From Vitis vinifera (lineage: Eukaryota > Streptophyta > Magnoliopsida > Vitales > Vitaceae), in the NCBI RefSeq assembly GCF_030704535.1, contig NC_081823.1:11024501-11088500 (forward strand): a DNA stretch of 64,000 bases. Direction: 5' to 3'. Of this stretch, positions 11,634-22,573 are shown piece after piece; position 1 is the first letter of the stretch, and every line of letters starts with the position of its first letter. The notes beneath the pieces are model-generated. The model did no database searches. It worked only from the letters and a program-made list of their open reading frames with translations, and was not told the origin of the DNA. Position numbers and translations under genes: made by a program.

Positions 11634-13074
11634 TAGTTGTCAAATAAATATTTAGTTACAATTAAAATTAGTACTTGTAATTAAAAAATTATTACTCTTG
11701 GCCTTAAAGGTTCTATTAAAATTAAATTCTCTTATTATATTGTTGGTTTATGCCCACCACACATAACAAGTGATCATGAGAAGTATAACCTTCCAATCTA
11801 AGTTAAATTTCATTTAATAATTACATAAATTCAAAGTTTTTTTTTTTTTTTTTTTTTTAAAATTAGAATCATGACTAGGTAATTATTCCTGCAATAATTT
11901 AATTTCACAAATACCCTTCTCCAAACCGCCTTAGAATGAGGACAGCCAAGGGCAAAACGGAGAAAAAAAAACACTCGTCTCTATATATATAGATCAAGTC
12001 CCCCCTAGGGTTTCTGTCATTGCCTTTAGGAGTACCCAGGCGACCCATTGCTCCATGGCGCTTTTGAGAGCTCTTTCCTCTCATCCCTACCCAATAAGCT
12101 GTTTCTTCTCTTCTTTACTTTCAAGATTGAAAGCTCTTTCCTCTCATCTCTTGCAAGATTTTAATAATTTCCCTTTTTGCTTTATTATTTGTTTTTGTGG
12201 GTTTTTTTTTCTTTTTCTTTGGAAATGGTGATTTGGGCCGATCCAATGGGCTGTTTGCTTAGGAAAATAAAGCGAGAGCTCAATTTCACCCGGCCAATAG
12301 TCGAATATTGGGGCAGCCTCAAGGTTTTGCATGTCTTTTTTCTCATGTTCTAATTCAAGGAACTGCCCTACATCTCTCCTAGATTTTGATCTCTCCCTTT
12401 TTCCTTTTTCACTTTTCTTTTTTCAATTTTATTTATTTATTTATTTATTTATTTATTGTTTTTTTTGTTCTGTTGATCTAATCGAAACCATCTACATTCT
12501 TTTTCAATTTTTGAAAAATATTTTTACCCTATAATAGGTAGATATTTATAAGTTGTCAACAATAAATATTTTAAATATCTACTTTATAATTTTCAAAATT
12601 ATTACACTTATTTTGTTAAAAAATTGTTGCCATAATAATTTTGAAAATTATAAAGTAATAGAATATATCATTTTAACATGTAGATAAAATTATAGAATTT
12701 CTTTTCCATCATGAATATATCTTTATGTTTAAATAATCTAGATATCTTATATAATAAATTTTAAAATATTAGTATACTTATATTTATTTTTATTATGATT
12801 CAATTTGGTAATAACATGTTATTATATAAATATAATTTTTTATAATTATTTTAAATTTTAATAAATATAAATTATATATTTATAAAATTATATTGATACT
12901 ATGGTTTAATTTAATAATAATTGAATTATTAAACAATCAATGAATCATAATGTGGACCTGCATTTTGGTTTGATGTGTTCTCACTCAAAGATGAAACTCC
13001 TTTTTTTATTTATTTGGTAAAAATTTTATTTTATTTTTTTAAAAGACGTGGAGTCATTACTTATTTTTGTTTTA
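11634..13074. other. AT-rich intergenic stretch
   Basis: Contains a 22-T run at 11837-11858, an (ATTT)n run at 12427-12458 and a very AT-rich part from 12540 to 12930 with no recognisable feature. The only gene-like part is at 11980-12230, described separately. Confidence 0.6.
12055..12234 (+). pseudogene. Possible 5' fragment of a nuclear gene
   Basis: A TATATATATAGATC motif (11983-11996) and a leader ending CTAGGGTTTCTG are typical of plant gene starts. They precede an ATG whose frame reads MALLRALSSHPYPIS... for 59 codons, with a Ser/Leu/Arg-rich N-terminus like an organelle transit peptide. After about residue 40 the sequence becomes T-rich and looks non-coding. GCTCTTTCCTCTCAT occurs twice inside it (12070 and 12130). 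It could be the detached N-terminus of the PPR gene whose body lies in opposite orientation at 15620-16093, but I cannot prove the link. Confidence 0.3.
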
Positions 13075-13660
13075 TTTTTAAAGGGAAAACAAAATAAGAT
13101 AGAAAACTCTAAGTGTGACTCCTTGTTTGAAAAAAACGGTGTGTGAAAAACCAAATCTAGGTTCGAGGGTCAGGTTACTACTTATTGGGAATGTACGATA
13201 AAGACCGTAGCACCCCTCTAAGCTCCTAAAAAATGGGTTTCTATTAAATAAGATGAAGCAATGTGTCAATTGATAAGAAAATCAATGGATACCAATGAAA
13301 TGATCAAATAATAAAGCGAAATACGCGTAAGAGTAAGCAAAGTGGGAGTGGGAGTGTACCTTGGCAGCAAGTAATAGTGCGTTATCATGGAAACAAAGTT
13401 AGCTCAAGTATAAAATTATCACATGCATATCAAAGAGCAAAACTAAGATCAAGCAACATTCATTAAGTATAACAATCGACAATTAGAAGAGAAAACTCAT
13501 ATGTAGGCCATACCGAAGCCCAATTTATCTCATATGAATTGGTCTCACAAATTTCATTATTTCGAAATTAAGAAAAATTCATTCTTACTTATGTAAAATC
13601 AATAGAAACAGAAGATTATTTGGAAACCAAAGTGGAATTAAAATTGTTTGAGAGAAAACT
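13075..13660. repeat. Conserved non-coding block of large repeat
   Basis: No gene. The block contains 'gttactacttattgggaatg' and 'gaccgtagcacccctctaag', which I recall from grapevine repeats, and is preceded by a 'ggagtcattacttattt' block that resembles 26600-26690. It leads directly into the AT-rich array and so is probably part of the same large element that closes at 16656. Confidence 0.4.
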
Positions 13661-13956
13661 AGATTTTGAAATTTATTTGAAAATTGGAGTCTCAAGAATT
13701 ATTTGAAAATTGGAGTCTTGGAAATTAAATTTAAGAATTGGAATTTTGGAAATTAAATTTGGAAGTAATTGGAACTTTTAAAATTATTTGAGAATTAAAG
13801 TTTTGAAAATTAAATTAAGGAATTGGAACTTTGGAAATTAAATTGAAAGAAATTAGAATTTTGAAAATTATTTGAGAATTAGAATTATGAAAATTAAATT
13901 ATGAAAATTGGAATCTTGGAAATTATTTGAAGATGGAATTTTTTAAAAATAAATAA

Positions 13957-14000
<44 letters not shown>

Positions 14001-15480
14001 TAATAATAATAAATAAATGTGAAAATTGGAATTTTGGAAATTGGAAATTGGAAAATTGGAATTTCGGAAATTGGGATTTAAATTTGAAAATCGGAATTTT
14101 GAAGAATTATTTAGAGATGGAATTTTTAAAAATAAATAAATAAATAAATAAATAAAATAGAATAATAATAATAACGAAAATAATAATGATTAAATGAATA
14201 AATGTAAAAAATTGGAATTTTGGAAATTGGGAATCAAATTTGGGAATCGGAATTTTGAAGAATTATTTAAAGATGAAATTTAAAAAAATAAAAAAAATAA
14301 AAAAATAAATTAAATAATAACAAAAATAATAATGATCAAATAAATAAACGTGAAAATTGAAATTTTGGGAAATTGGAAGTTAAATTAGGAAATTAGAATT
14401 TTGAAGAATTATTTAAAGATGGAATTTTAAAAATAAATAAATAAATAGAATAATAATAATAATGATTAAATAAATAAATGTGAAAATTGGAATTTTGGAA
14501 ATTGGAAATTAAATTTGGAAATTGGAATTTTGAAGAATTATTTAAAGATGGAATTTTAAAAATAAATAAATAAATAGAATAATAATAATGAAAATAATAA
14601 TGATTAAATAAATAAATGTGAAAATTGGAATTTTGGAAATTTGAAATTAAATTTGGAAACCAAAATTTTAAAGGATTATTTAAAGTTGGAATTTTAAAAA
14701 TAAATAAATAAATAGAGTAATAATAATAATGAAAATAATAATGATTAAATAAATAAATGTGAAAATTGGAATTTTGAAAATTGGAAATTAAATTTGGAAA
14801 CCGAAATTTGAAGAATTATTTAAAGATGAAAATTTAAAAGTAGATAAATAAATAAATAAATAAATAGAATAATAATAATAACTAAAATAATAATGATTAA
14901 TTAAATAAATGTGAAAATTGAAATTTTGGAAGTTAAATTTCGAAACTGAAATTTTAAAGAATTATTTAAAGATGATATTTTAAAAATAAATAAATAAATA
15001 AATAGAATAATAATAATAATAACGAAAATAATAATAAATAAATAAATAAATGTGAAAATTGGAATTTTGGAAATTGGAAATTAAATTCAAAAATTGAAAA
15101 TTGGAATTTCGGAAATTGGGAACTAAATTTGGAAATAAGAATTTTGAAGAATTATTTAAAGATGGAAAATTTAAAAATAAATAAATAAAATAATAATAAT
15201 AATAACGAAAATAATAATGATTAAATAAATAAATTTGAAAATTGGAATTTTGGAAATTGAAAATTAAATTTGGAAATTGAAAATTTGGAATTTCGAAAAT
15301 TGAGAATTAAATTTGGAAATAGGAATTTTGAATAATTATTTAAAGATGGAATTTTAAAATAAATAAATAAATAAATAAATAAATAAAGTAATAATAATAA
15401 TGAAAATAATAAGGATTAAAATAAATAAATGTAAAAATTAGTATTTTGGAAATTAAAAATTAAAATAAATGTGAATTTTG
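13660..15480. repeat. AT-rich array of ~130-190 bp units
   Basis: A higher-order repeat. Each unit has GAATTATTTAAAGATGGAATTTT, an (AAAT)n/(AAT)n run, and GTGAAAATTGGAATTTTGGAAATTGG. The ATTATTT anchor recurs at about 13922, 14106, 14262, 14408, 14537, 14675, 14815, 14961, 15151 and 15335, giving spacings of 184, 156, 146, 129, 138, 140, 146, 190 and 184. The longest units carry an extra 'ggaatttcggaaattggg' segment. 13660-13920 is a more degenerate lead-in of the same 'gaaattggaattttgg' words. No open frame of significance. Confidence 0.8.
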
Positions 15481-15530
15481 GAAGGTTAATTGAGGATAGA
15501 ATTTTTAACATTACATTAAAAAGAGAATTA

Positions 15531-15551
15531 GGGGGGGGGGGGGGGGGGGGG
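15531..15551 (+). repeat. Poly-G tract (21 G)
   Basis: Uninterrupted run of 21 G, then T and four more G. Unusual in an otherwise AT-rich window. It sits between the AT-rich array and the PPR fragment. Length of such runs is often unreliable in sequencing. Confidence 0.9.
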
Positions 15552-15619
15552 TGGGGTTGTTGAGGGGGAATCCTTGGCCCATTGGGGTTAACAAAGGCAA
15601 GGAATATGCCAGGTAGCCT

Positions 15620-16093
15620 TCAATAAAACCCCATCATTTGAAACATTTCTGAAGCACCATGACAATCATAACTAAGTGCATAACCCAAAATCATAGTATT
15701 CCAAGAAACACAACTCCTAACAGCCATTCTATCAAACATTTTGTGCACACTGTCCATTCTCCCAATCTTCCCATACATTCCCATCAATTCATTCCCCACA
15801 TGAAGATTCCACTGAAACCCCATTTCCACAACATGCTCATGAACGCTCCTACGCAATTTGCGACTACCCATCAAAGTGCAAACCCTTATAACCAAAGGAA
15901 AAGCAAACACATCAGCTGAAACCCCTAGCTTTTGCATTCTACAACAAATTTCAAGTGCTTCTTCACAATACCCATAAGCCACATTAGCCCTCAAAATTGA
16001 ATTCCACAAAAGCATATTCGAAAAGCACTCAATTGGGCTAGCTTCAAACACTTTATAGGCATCATTGACCAACCCATACACCCACAACTCCAT
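15620..16093 (-). pseudogene. Pentatricopeptide repeat (PPR) protein fragment
   Basis: 157 codons reading as PLS-class PPR motifs: LLWNSILRANVAYGYCEEALEI (about residues 28-49), DVFAFPLVIRVCTLMGSRKL (61-80), NLHVGNELMGMYGKIGRMDS (96-115), SCVSWNTMILGYALSYDCHG (127-146). PPR proteins bind organelle RNA and are normally 400-900 residues long, so this is only 3-4 motifs of a much larger protein. It resembles the N-terminal third of Arabidopsis At1g17630-like proteins (from memory). An in-frame TAA lies two codons before the Met, and the frame stops right after the last motif and runs into repeat sequence at both ends. It is most likely a gene fragment carried by, or stranded inside, the surrounding repeat. 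Expression not expected. Confidence 0.75.
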
Positions 16094-16656
16094 GCCTTAT
16101 TTATTCATAAATACAAGGGAGCACACTCGGGAAGCAAAACAGAGCAATTTGAAACAAACACAACTATGGAAAAACAACCAAACCAAAACAGAATATGATA
16201 AAAAAAGATAAACAAATGAATGCACCCTTGAATGGAAACATATTTCATGCTTGATTCAATGCGTTCGAAAAACCAATGGTACAGAGGGAAAGTTCAAGAC
16301 AAATACCGAAATGAGGTCGTCAACTAACGAAAAGCAATCCTCTTCAGCTAGAAACCTTGAGCTTCAAGCTGCTCTCTGTTTCAGCTAAGAAAAAACAAAA
16401 TCTCCGCCCTTTGCTCTGTCTCCCCACAAGCTCAGCTCCTTACCTCCCTTTTTCTTGTCCCCTCTGAAGCCTAGAAACAACTCACACCTTGGTCCTACGG
16501 CCCCTCAGAGCAACCTACCTATTAGTCCTATGGCCGCCCAGAACAGCTCACCCACCAAAGTCCTATTTGGTTGCCCAAGAACGGCTCCTTCTCAGGGTGG
16601 TCAAGAAAAAAATAAAATAAAATAAAAAAAAACCTTTCTATCTGAGGGGGTCTACA
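16094..16656. repeat. 3' end of large non-coding repeat
   Basis: No gene. From 16488 to 16590 three imperfect ~35-bp units follow each other (TTGGTCCTACGGCCCCTCAG, TTAGTCCTATGGCCGCCCAG, AAAGTCCTATTTGGTTGCCC). The stretch closes GAGGGGGTCTACA, an LTR-like end that mirrors the TGTAGACCCTCC opening at 20670. Confidence 0.5.
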
Positions 16657-18535
16657 CATAAATTAATAACTTTTTCAATTCAATAGCTAGTCTAATTTTA
16701 AAAACATTGATATTAATAATTGATTGTTAAATCATAGAACAATTTATTCATAAAAGTTGATTTCATTGAACACAAATCTCATAATATAAATACTTAAATA
16801 TTACTTTTTAAAAACTATCACCTTTTAAATCATATTTTATTAAATGCTCAATTACTTTATTTTACAATTGGATTTTCTTTTTACTATTTCTAAAAACCAT
16901 TTTTAAAAATGAAAAACTTGCTACAAAGCTAAATTGACCAACTTATCTTAAAATAAAGAAAGTAGGGAACCAGGTTGCCAATGAAAAAAAATAATTGAGG
17001 GAGAAGATGAAGGAGAAAGGAAGGAAATGAAAGAGAAAAAAAAATTGGGAAAGAAATACGGTTAGGTACTAGCTAGGGTGGGTAGATGTTTTAAAATAGG
17101 TAGGTGTATAGAGATGTGTATCATTGAAATGATAGTGTATCTGATGCATATAGGATTCCAAATAAAGATTCTTTAATTAATTTTATTCAAGGTTATAAAT
17201 ACTTTTCTCCTCTAGATTGTAAAAATAGATTTTGGCAAATTACATTCCAAGAACATGAAAATATTGTCTATACTTTACTATCTTCTTCTAATTGTATACG
17301 TTGTAAGATTAATATAAATTTGTGTCATATCTATATCTTGACTTTTGTAACAATTTAGTGAATTACTATCATAAATGATTTTGTAATAAAACCCACAAGT
17401 TTTATATACATATATCATAAGGTTGGTTTGCAATAAATGATATCATAATAATAAACGTATAAATTAATAATAATATTAATAATATGAATAATAATGTAAA
17501 TAATAATAATCATAATAACAAGTATAATATTAATAAGAATACATTAGTTCTATTAATAATATTAATATATATAATACTAATATTATGCATAATAACTAAT
17601 ATTAGTAATAATACTAATATTTAATAGTAGTACTGATAATAATAAGAAATATTTGGTTAAAATGGATGAAATAATCCCCAAATTTTGAATCTAACCATTT
17701 CTATGTTTTTTCTTGAAAAAAAAACCCATTTTTGATGTAAATGCCTTTTGCTATTTCAAGTATTTATATATAGGTTTTAAAAGAGAGTTATTTTTACAAG
17801 AAAATAATGAGGGCATTTTTATCCGAATGAGACCAAAAAAGGGTGGGAGGTTAAATTTCAAAATTGGGTTTTTAAAGACCCTTTTAATCAAACAACCCTA
17901 ACATAATAGAGTAAATTAGACACAAAGGCAAAATTGAGGCTAGAAAATGACAATTAATGTAGTAAATAAAAAACAAAAGCAAAAGAAAAAAAGAAAAAGA
18001 AAAAGAAGTTAGAAAATGACAATTAATGCAGGAAATAAAGCAAGAGAAAAAGACAAACAAATGCAATAATAAAAATTATGAGGTGTTTTCAAAATTTCGA
18101 AGCGTTGACTACAAATCAAAAAATAAAAAATAAAAAATAATTTTTAAAAGAAAGAATCACATAGTTGTTTTTCAATAAATAAATAAAATCAAAATGGGCT
18201 GGTAACAATTCCCTTGACCACTCAATTCACTATTTTTTATTTTATTTTATTTTATCTAGTATAGTCAAAATAAAAGCAAACATTGATGCCTACATGAGGA
18301 AACATATGAATAGTGAACAATCCATAACTGGTTCCCTTTCTGGGTCAGAAAAATAACAAGTATACGTGTTAAAAAATCACCAATATCACAGAAATCTTTT
18401 CATTATATGATCCATATATGATCCCCTTTCTTGATCATAAAACTGAGGAGCAATTTACTCTATCCTGAATGAGTTAGTATTACAATTTATTTCTATTAAC
18501 TTACATAACATAATAAATGATTCATCTAGCATATT
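16657..18535. other. AT-rich intergenic stretch
   Basis: No gene seen. 17440-17650 is rich in AAT/ATA trinucleotides. At 17935-18045 an imperfect tandem pair shares 'agaaaatgacaattaatg'. The SPH1 upstream region begins near 18500. Confidence 0.6.
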
Positions 18536-18703
18536 AAATGTGATTTGGAAGCTTCATTTAATTGGCAAGTTTATCAAGAAAAACTTATGATCAAGCTCTT
18601 TATTGCTCCAGATAAATCCAACTTAATTGAATGTTTTCTCTTATAGCCATGTAAGCTATTAGTTGTCAAGGAGCATGCGAAGCACAAAGGCTTCAATATA
18701 AAA
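18536..18703 (+). promoter_or_regulatory. SPH1 upstream region and TATA box
   Basis: One copy of the module shared with SPH2 and SPH3 (gatttggaagcttcattt, attggcaagtttat, tattgctccagata) lies at about 18540-18615. The proximal block starting TATAGCCATGTAAGC (18643) through AGCACAAAGGC ends in TATAAAAA at 18697-18704. This TATA box overlaps the first in-frame ATG (18704), so transcription should begin near 18725-18735, downstream of that ATG. Confidence 0.65.
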
Positions 18704-19270
18704 ATGAAAGAAACCAAACATCAATTCATTCCCAAAACAAAGATTACAAACATGTTTCTTCCATTCAGTAGATATTTGTTTTCATTTGTGCTGCTTGTGT
18801 TTCTTGTTCGTTTGTGTGATGGAGGTCCTTGGGTTGTAGAAAAGAAAGTGGATCTAAGGATTACCAATGACTTGGGCAGTGGCTTAGATCTTAATCTCCA
18901 CTGTCAATCCGATGATGATGACCTTGGCACTCATGTCCTGGCCCCTGATCAATTCTTTGAATTCCGTTTTCGGCCAAACTTTTGGGGCACTACCTTATAC
19001 TTCTGCAAGTTCTGGTGGGGAGGAGAATCCCATTGGTTTAATATATACGTTGAGAAGAGGGATACGAGCCGATGTGATAGCAAGTGCTGGTGGATGGTCG
19101 GACCAGTTGGTCCTTGTTTGCTGGATCGTAGATTTGGAATATACGATCTTTGCGAAAACTGGAATGACCCTCAGTTTGAGGGTTCACGTAAAAAAGGGAC
19201 AGAAAACGACGCAGCTAGAGTGTACAATGACTCCAAATATATGGAGGGCAATGAGAAAAGAGGGAAATGA
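18704..19270 (+). CDS. S-protein homologue (SPH1), secreted
   Basis: Plant self-incompatibility S1 family: small secreted cysteine-rich beta-sandwich proteins. In poppy the founder is the stigma S-determinant, while most homologues have no known role. The open frame has 188 codons, but the likely start is Met17 (18752): the TATA box overlaps the first ATG, and from Met17 the protein begins with a clean signal peptide (FSRYLFSFVLLVFLVRLCDG, cleavage near residue 40). The mature part has family motifs: NDLGSGLDLNLHCQSDDDDLG (54-74), FFEFRFRPNFWGTTLYFCKFWW (84-105) and KCWWMVGPVGPC (127-138). Mature cysteines are at 67, 101, 124, 128, 138 and 150, and a possible N-glycosylation site is N175-D-S. 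It is a single exon, as usual in the family. A polyadenylation signal follows at 19317. It appears intact. I infer secretion from the signal peptide. The ligand or partner is unknown. Confidence 0.88.
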   Translation: MKETKHQFIPKTKITNMFLPFSRYLFSFVLLVFLVRLCDGGPWVVEKKVDLRITNDLGSGLDLNLHCQSDDDDLGTHVLAPDQFFEFRFRPNFWGTTLYFCKFWWGGESHWFNIYVEKRDTSRCDSKCWWMVGPVGPCLLDRRFGIYDLCENWNDPQFEGSRKKGTENDAARVYNDSKYMEGNEKRGK

Positions 19271-19316
19271 TATTATCAATTATATATCAATTGTTACTTG
19301 CGCTATGTATGATGAA

Positions 19317-19322
19317 AATAAA
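19317..19322 (+). terminator. Polyadenylation signal of SPH1
   Basis: AATAAA 47 bases after the stop codon. The equivalent position in SPH2 and SPH3 reads AATAAC, so the canonical signal is present only in copy 1. Confidence 0.55.
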
Positions 19323-20073
19323 GATAATTTTCCTCATTAAATAAGATCTACATTGCTCAAGAAAATCAGTCTATTTCTTAAAAAAAAAAAAAAAAAGGGA
19401 AATCTACCATCAATTTTTTGTTTAAAGAAGTGAAAAGACAGGTGTAAAACATTTTTCAAGGCTATGTATGCCACAACATAAATGTTAGGAGGGTTGTTTC
19501 TTCACTATTGGGACTGTTATTATGCGACATTAACTTCATATATTACTCCCATTAATTGTCCCTTGAGGTAATGACATGTATCCCTTTAAGCTTTGAAATA
19601 GATGTAAAAAAGGCTTTGAGTTCATATCCCACTCCATATATAGTTCTAGAAGGGAGTTTTGTACATGCCTTATCAAGTTTGAGACTGGTAATGTGAATGC
19701 TATGAGTTCACATCCCACTCCATTGTTCATACAATAAAATATGTACTTTTTAGACGAATTTGATGTGCTTTTATTGTGAGACTTGGTTTTAAAAAACATG
19801 TTAGTTTCACTAAATTTTTGGGTAATTGAACATTTTGGTGGACAAAGCAGGGGTTAAGAAAAATTCTAAAAATATGGGTAAAGTATTGCCATTTTCTTCA
19901 ACAAATATTACCACCGGAGAAATATCATGGAAAGGGTTTGAAGATGTGGCCTAAAATATGTCTTGACCAAAAATAGGGTGTTTTCTCAAGAATTTTCTTT
20001 TCTATTTGAATGCATGTATAAAATAAAGAGAAAATTACCAAATAAGGTGGGCTAAAAGTGATAAGGAGCATAA
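19323..20073. other. SPH1 downstream flank, no gene
   Basis: 19425-19490 still matches the SPH2/SPH3 downstream flank (gtgaaaa..aggtg..aaacattt..caaggctat). At 19600-19730 two copies of a ~90-bp segment share 'gagttca.atcccactccat'. No coding frame is convincing. The match to the duplicated flank stops near 19490 and seems to resume near 27200. Confidence 0.55.
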
Positions 20074-20669
20074 TGTCACAACTTGGTCAAATTAATGACC
20101 CTCCATTGAGCTTTTAAAGGAGAACATGAAACCTTTAGAACCTCTTGGAGTCATCTATACTAGTGGAGGAGTGTGGAAGATAATAGAGAAAAGTAGAGAT
20201 ATCCACATATCTCTACACAATGATGGAAGACAAGGAAAGAATGTGGAGATATCTAGAGAGTTTCAAGAGTCATCTTGTACATACTTTGTAGATAGAAAGT
20301 GTGTAGGTAATTCTAGAGAATTCCAGAGATGGAAGGAACCTTTGTGGGTTCTAGAGAATTTCTTGGGTGCCTATAGATAGAGACTGGCCTCATTTGGCCA
20401 AGCACCAAGCACTTGAGAGTAATCTAGCCTTGTAAAGCATCGTAGTGCAAAACAAGTTCCATTCTTCCAAAAAATCTCTTAAGTGTTGCTTCCTTTAGTG
20501 TTTTTAAGTTCCAAGTTGTGAGCATAACTCAACAAAGAAATCTAAGTATGTGGAAAAGGCTTACTTAGCAACGTCAAGTGGCTTAAGTTGTCTAAGTGCC
20601 GCACATGAGCTTAGGAAAACCTTAAGTCCATGATAGAGAGGTTCTTTATTATGATAAATTTTGTGAAGG
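20074..20669 (+). repeat. LTR-like sequence
   Basis: Opens TGTCACAACTTGGTC and contains a CTATAGATAG TATA-like motif near 20370, followed by 'agcacttgagagtaatctagccttgtaaag'. This is the U3-R layout of a plant LTR. Open frame 20126-20380 has no recognisable domain. It ends where the next LTR-like repeat begins (20670). Family not identified. Confidence 0.4.
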
Positions 20670-20979
20670 TGTAGACCCTCCATTTTGTCCTCATAGCACA
20701 TGTTATTCATTATACCTAGTCCCTTTTGCCTTGCGTTTTCGTGTAGTGTGTGTGAGATACCCTTTTGCTTAGCTGTTCATTGCGCTTCTTAGTGACTCAC
20801 ATATTACTAAGCTTTGACATTGACTCTTAGGCCAATTTTGGAGACCTTTTGGAGGGATTTTTTGGATCCATATCGTGACTTTAGAGGTACCCTAGGTGTT
20901 CCTAAAGTTTTAACATGATTAGAACTCATTTAGGTACTTTTTGACAATCCAAAACTCTTTTTGGCCTATTTTAACTTGT

Positions 20980-22573
20980 CCAAGGGACGAAAATAATAGG
21001 ATATATTGGTGATATATCATGTATCGGGAAGCTTCGACACGAAATTTTCCAGTGATATATTAGAGGGGAAAAATTTCACCAAAAATTGCCAAAATATCAT
21101 TGACATATCAATTGGAGGCGATAAATCGCTGATTTTTTCAATTAATCGGTGGTAGCGTAAAAAAAGTGTCAACCTTTCGCCGATAAATCATTGATTTTAT
21201 GGAAAATTTGCTATGCTTATTTGAGCGTGATCTGATGGCCTAGATCACGCTCACGTTGATTTGACGTTCCAAACCATGCCCAACCTTCCAATGGTTAAAT
21301 TCCTATGCATTCGATGACCCAAATTGAATCTAGATGTGATCCAATGGTTGTGAGGGTATTCCAATGGCTATATGATGATCCAATGACTAGATTTTGCCCA
21401 TAAAATGAGATTCCAACAATTATTTTGACCCAATTTTTATTTTCTCCTATGAATAGCTCATTCTTCACCAATTTCATCGTGAAATTTCGGTGATAAATCA
21501 TTGATTTTTGGAAAAAATCGCAGCATGAAGGGGAAACTTTAAAAGGATTTTATTTAAAAATGATTTTGACTTCAATTCTATCTTTTAATTAAAGGTAAAA
21601 TTATAAAATTATCTTAAATAGACTCCTAATTATAAAAGGTCAAACGCGAATCTCATTTTTCCCTGGAAATTTACAACTACCTTATTTTATCATTTCTTGC
21701 TTATTGTAGTAACTTTGAACCATTCGTAATTTATTATTCTTTCCCATATTTATTTCATTTTTCCTTCCAAGGATTGGTCTTACCATGTTGATTGATATGA
21801 GGAGTGTAACTCTATTGTTCTTTTTTCATTTTCATTACTTGAGCTAAAATTGTGCGATTAAATTTTTAGTAAGTTAAATTAAGGGTTGGTTTGAGATCAT
21901 TTATTATTATTTATTTTACTCCATACATGAAGTTGAAGTTCATAATTTTTAAAAAGTAATATTAGTAATTTTTTTTATTAAACATAAAAATATTTCTTAT
22001 ATAAGATAAAATAAAATTTTTATAAGAAGTAGCATTTTTTTAATTTTTATATTAATCTTTTTAAAAATTTATAAGCTTGAATAAAGTTAACTAAATTAGT
22101 ATAAAAACTCTAATTAAATTTATAAGAATTTCTTAGAATTGCATCCAAACATAACTTGAATCAATATGTTAAAGTTAAATTTTGATACACTCATTCGATG
22201 AAGTGATCCTTCAAGTGGTAGGGGTGCGTTCTTTGTCATTTTTGTGATGATGACACAATAAGACTTTATTCCTTGTCATTTTCATGTAGCTTTATAATGA
22301 ATGTACACTTACAAAATTCACATTTCTAATTGACTAGTACGATATAATTAAATTTAATATTGCAAATCATATCATACATATATTGAATTCTTTAACAAAA
22401 TAATTTTAAAATGTTTATTATACTTTTAATTACATTTCTATTAGGTTTTTCTTACATTTACATGAGTTTTGATCAATTTTAGGCCTACTAAATTTTTTTC
22501 CAAAATATCTGCCGATATATCCGTAAAATTGAAGTACTTATATATCCATAATTACCAATATTTTCATCCTTGG
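20980..22573. mobile_element. Non-autonomous element with inverted ends (copy 1)
   Basis: Left end CCAAGGGACGAAAATA and the reverse complement of the right end (CCAAGGATGAAAATA) form a terminal inverted repeat. Inside, words such as 'gatatatcatgtatcggg', 'cgataaatcgctgatt' and 'ccgatatatccgtaaaatt' recur on both strands. No protein is encoded. A target duplication is not clear. Superfamily unassigned. Confidence 0.5.

Noticed and set aside
13660-15480. CRISPR-like regular repeat array
   Set aside because: Units are AT-rich, 130-190 bp and diverged, with no short identical repeats and spacers. Plant nuclear sequence.
15659-15919. 86-codon + strand frame opposite the PPR fragment
   Set aside because: Antisense shadow of the PPR reading, with no domain of its own.
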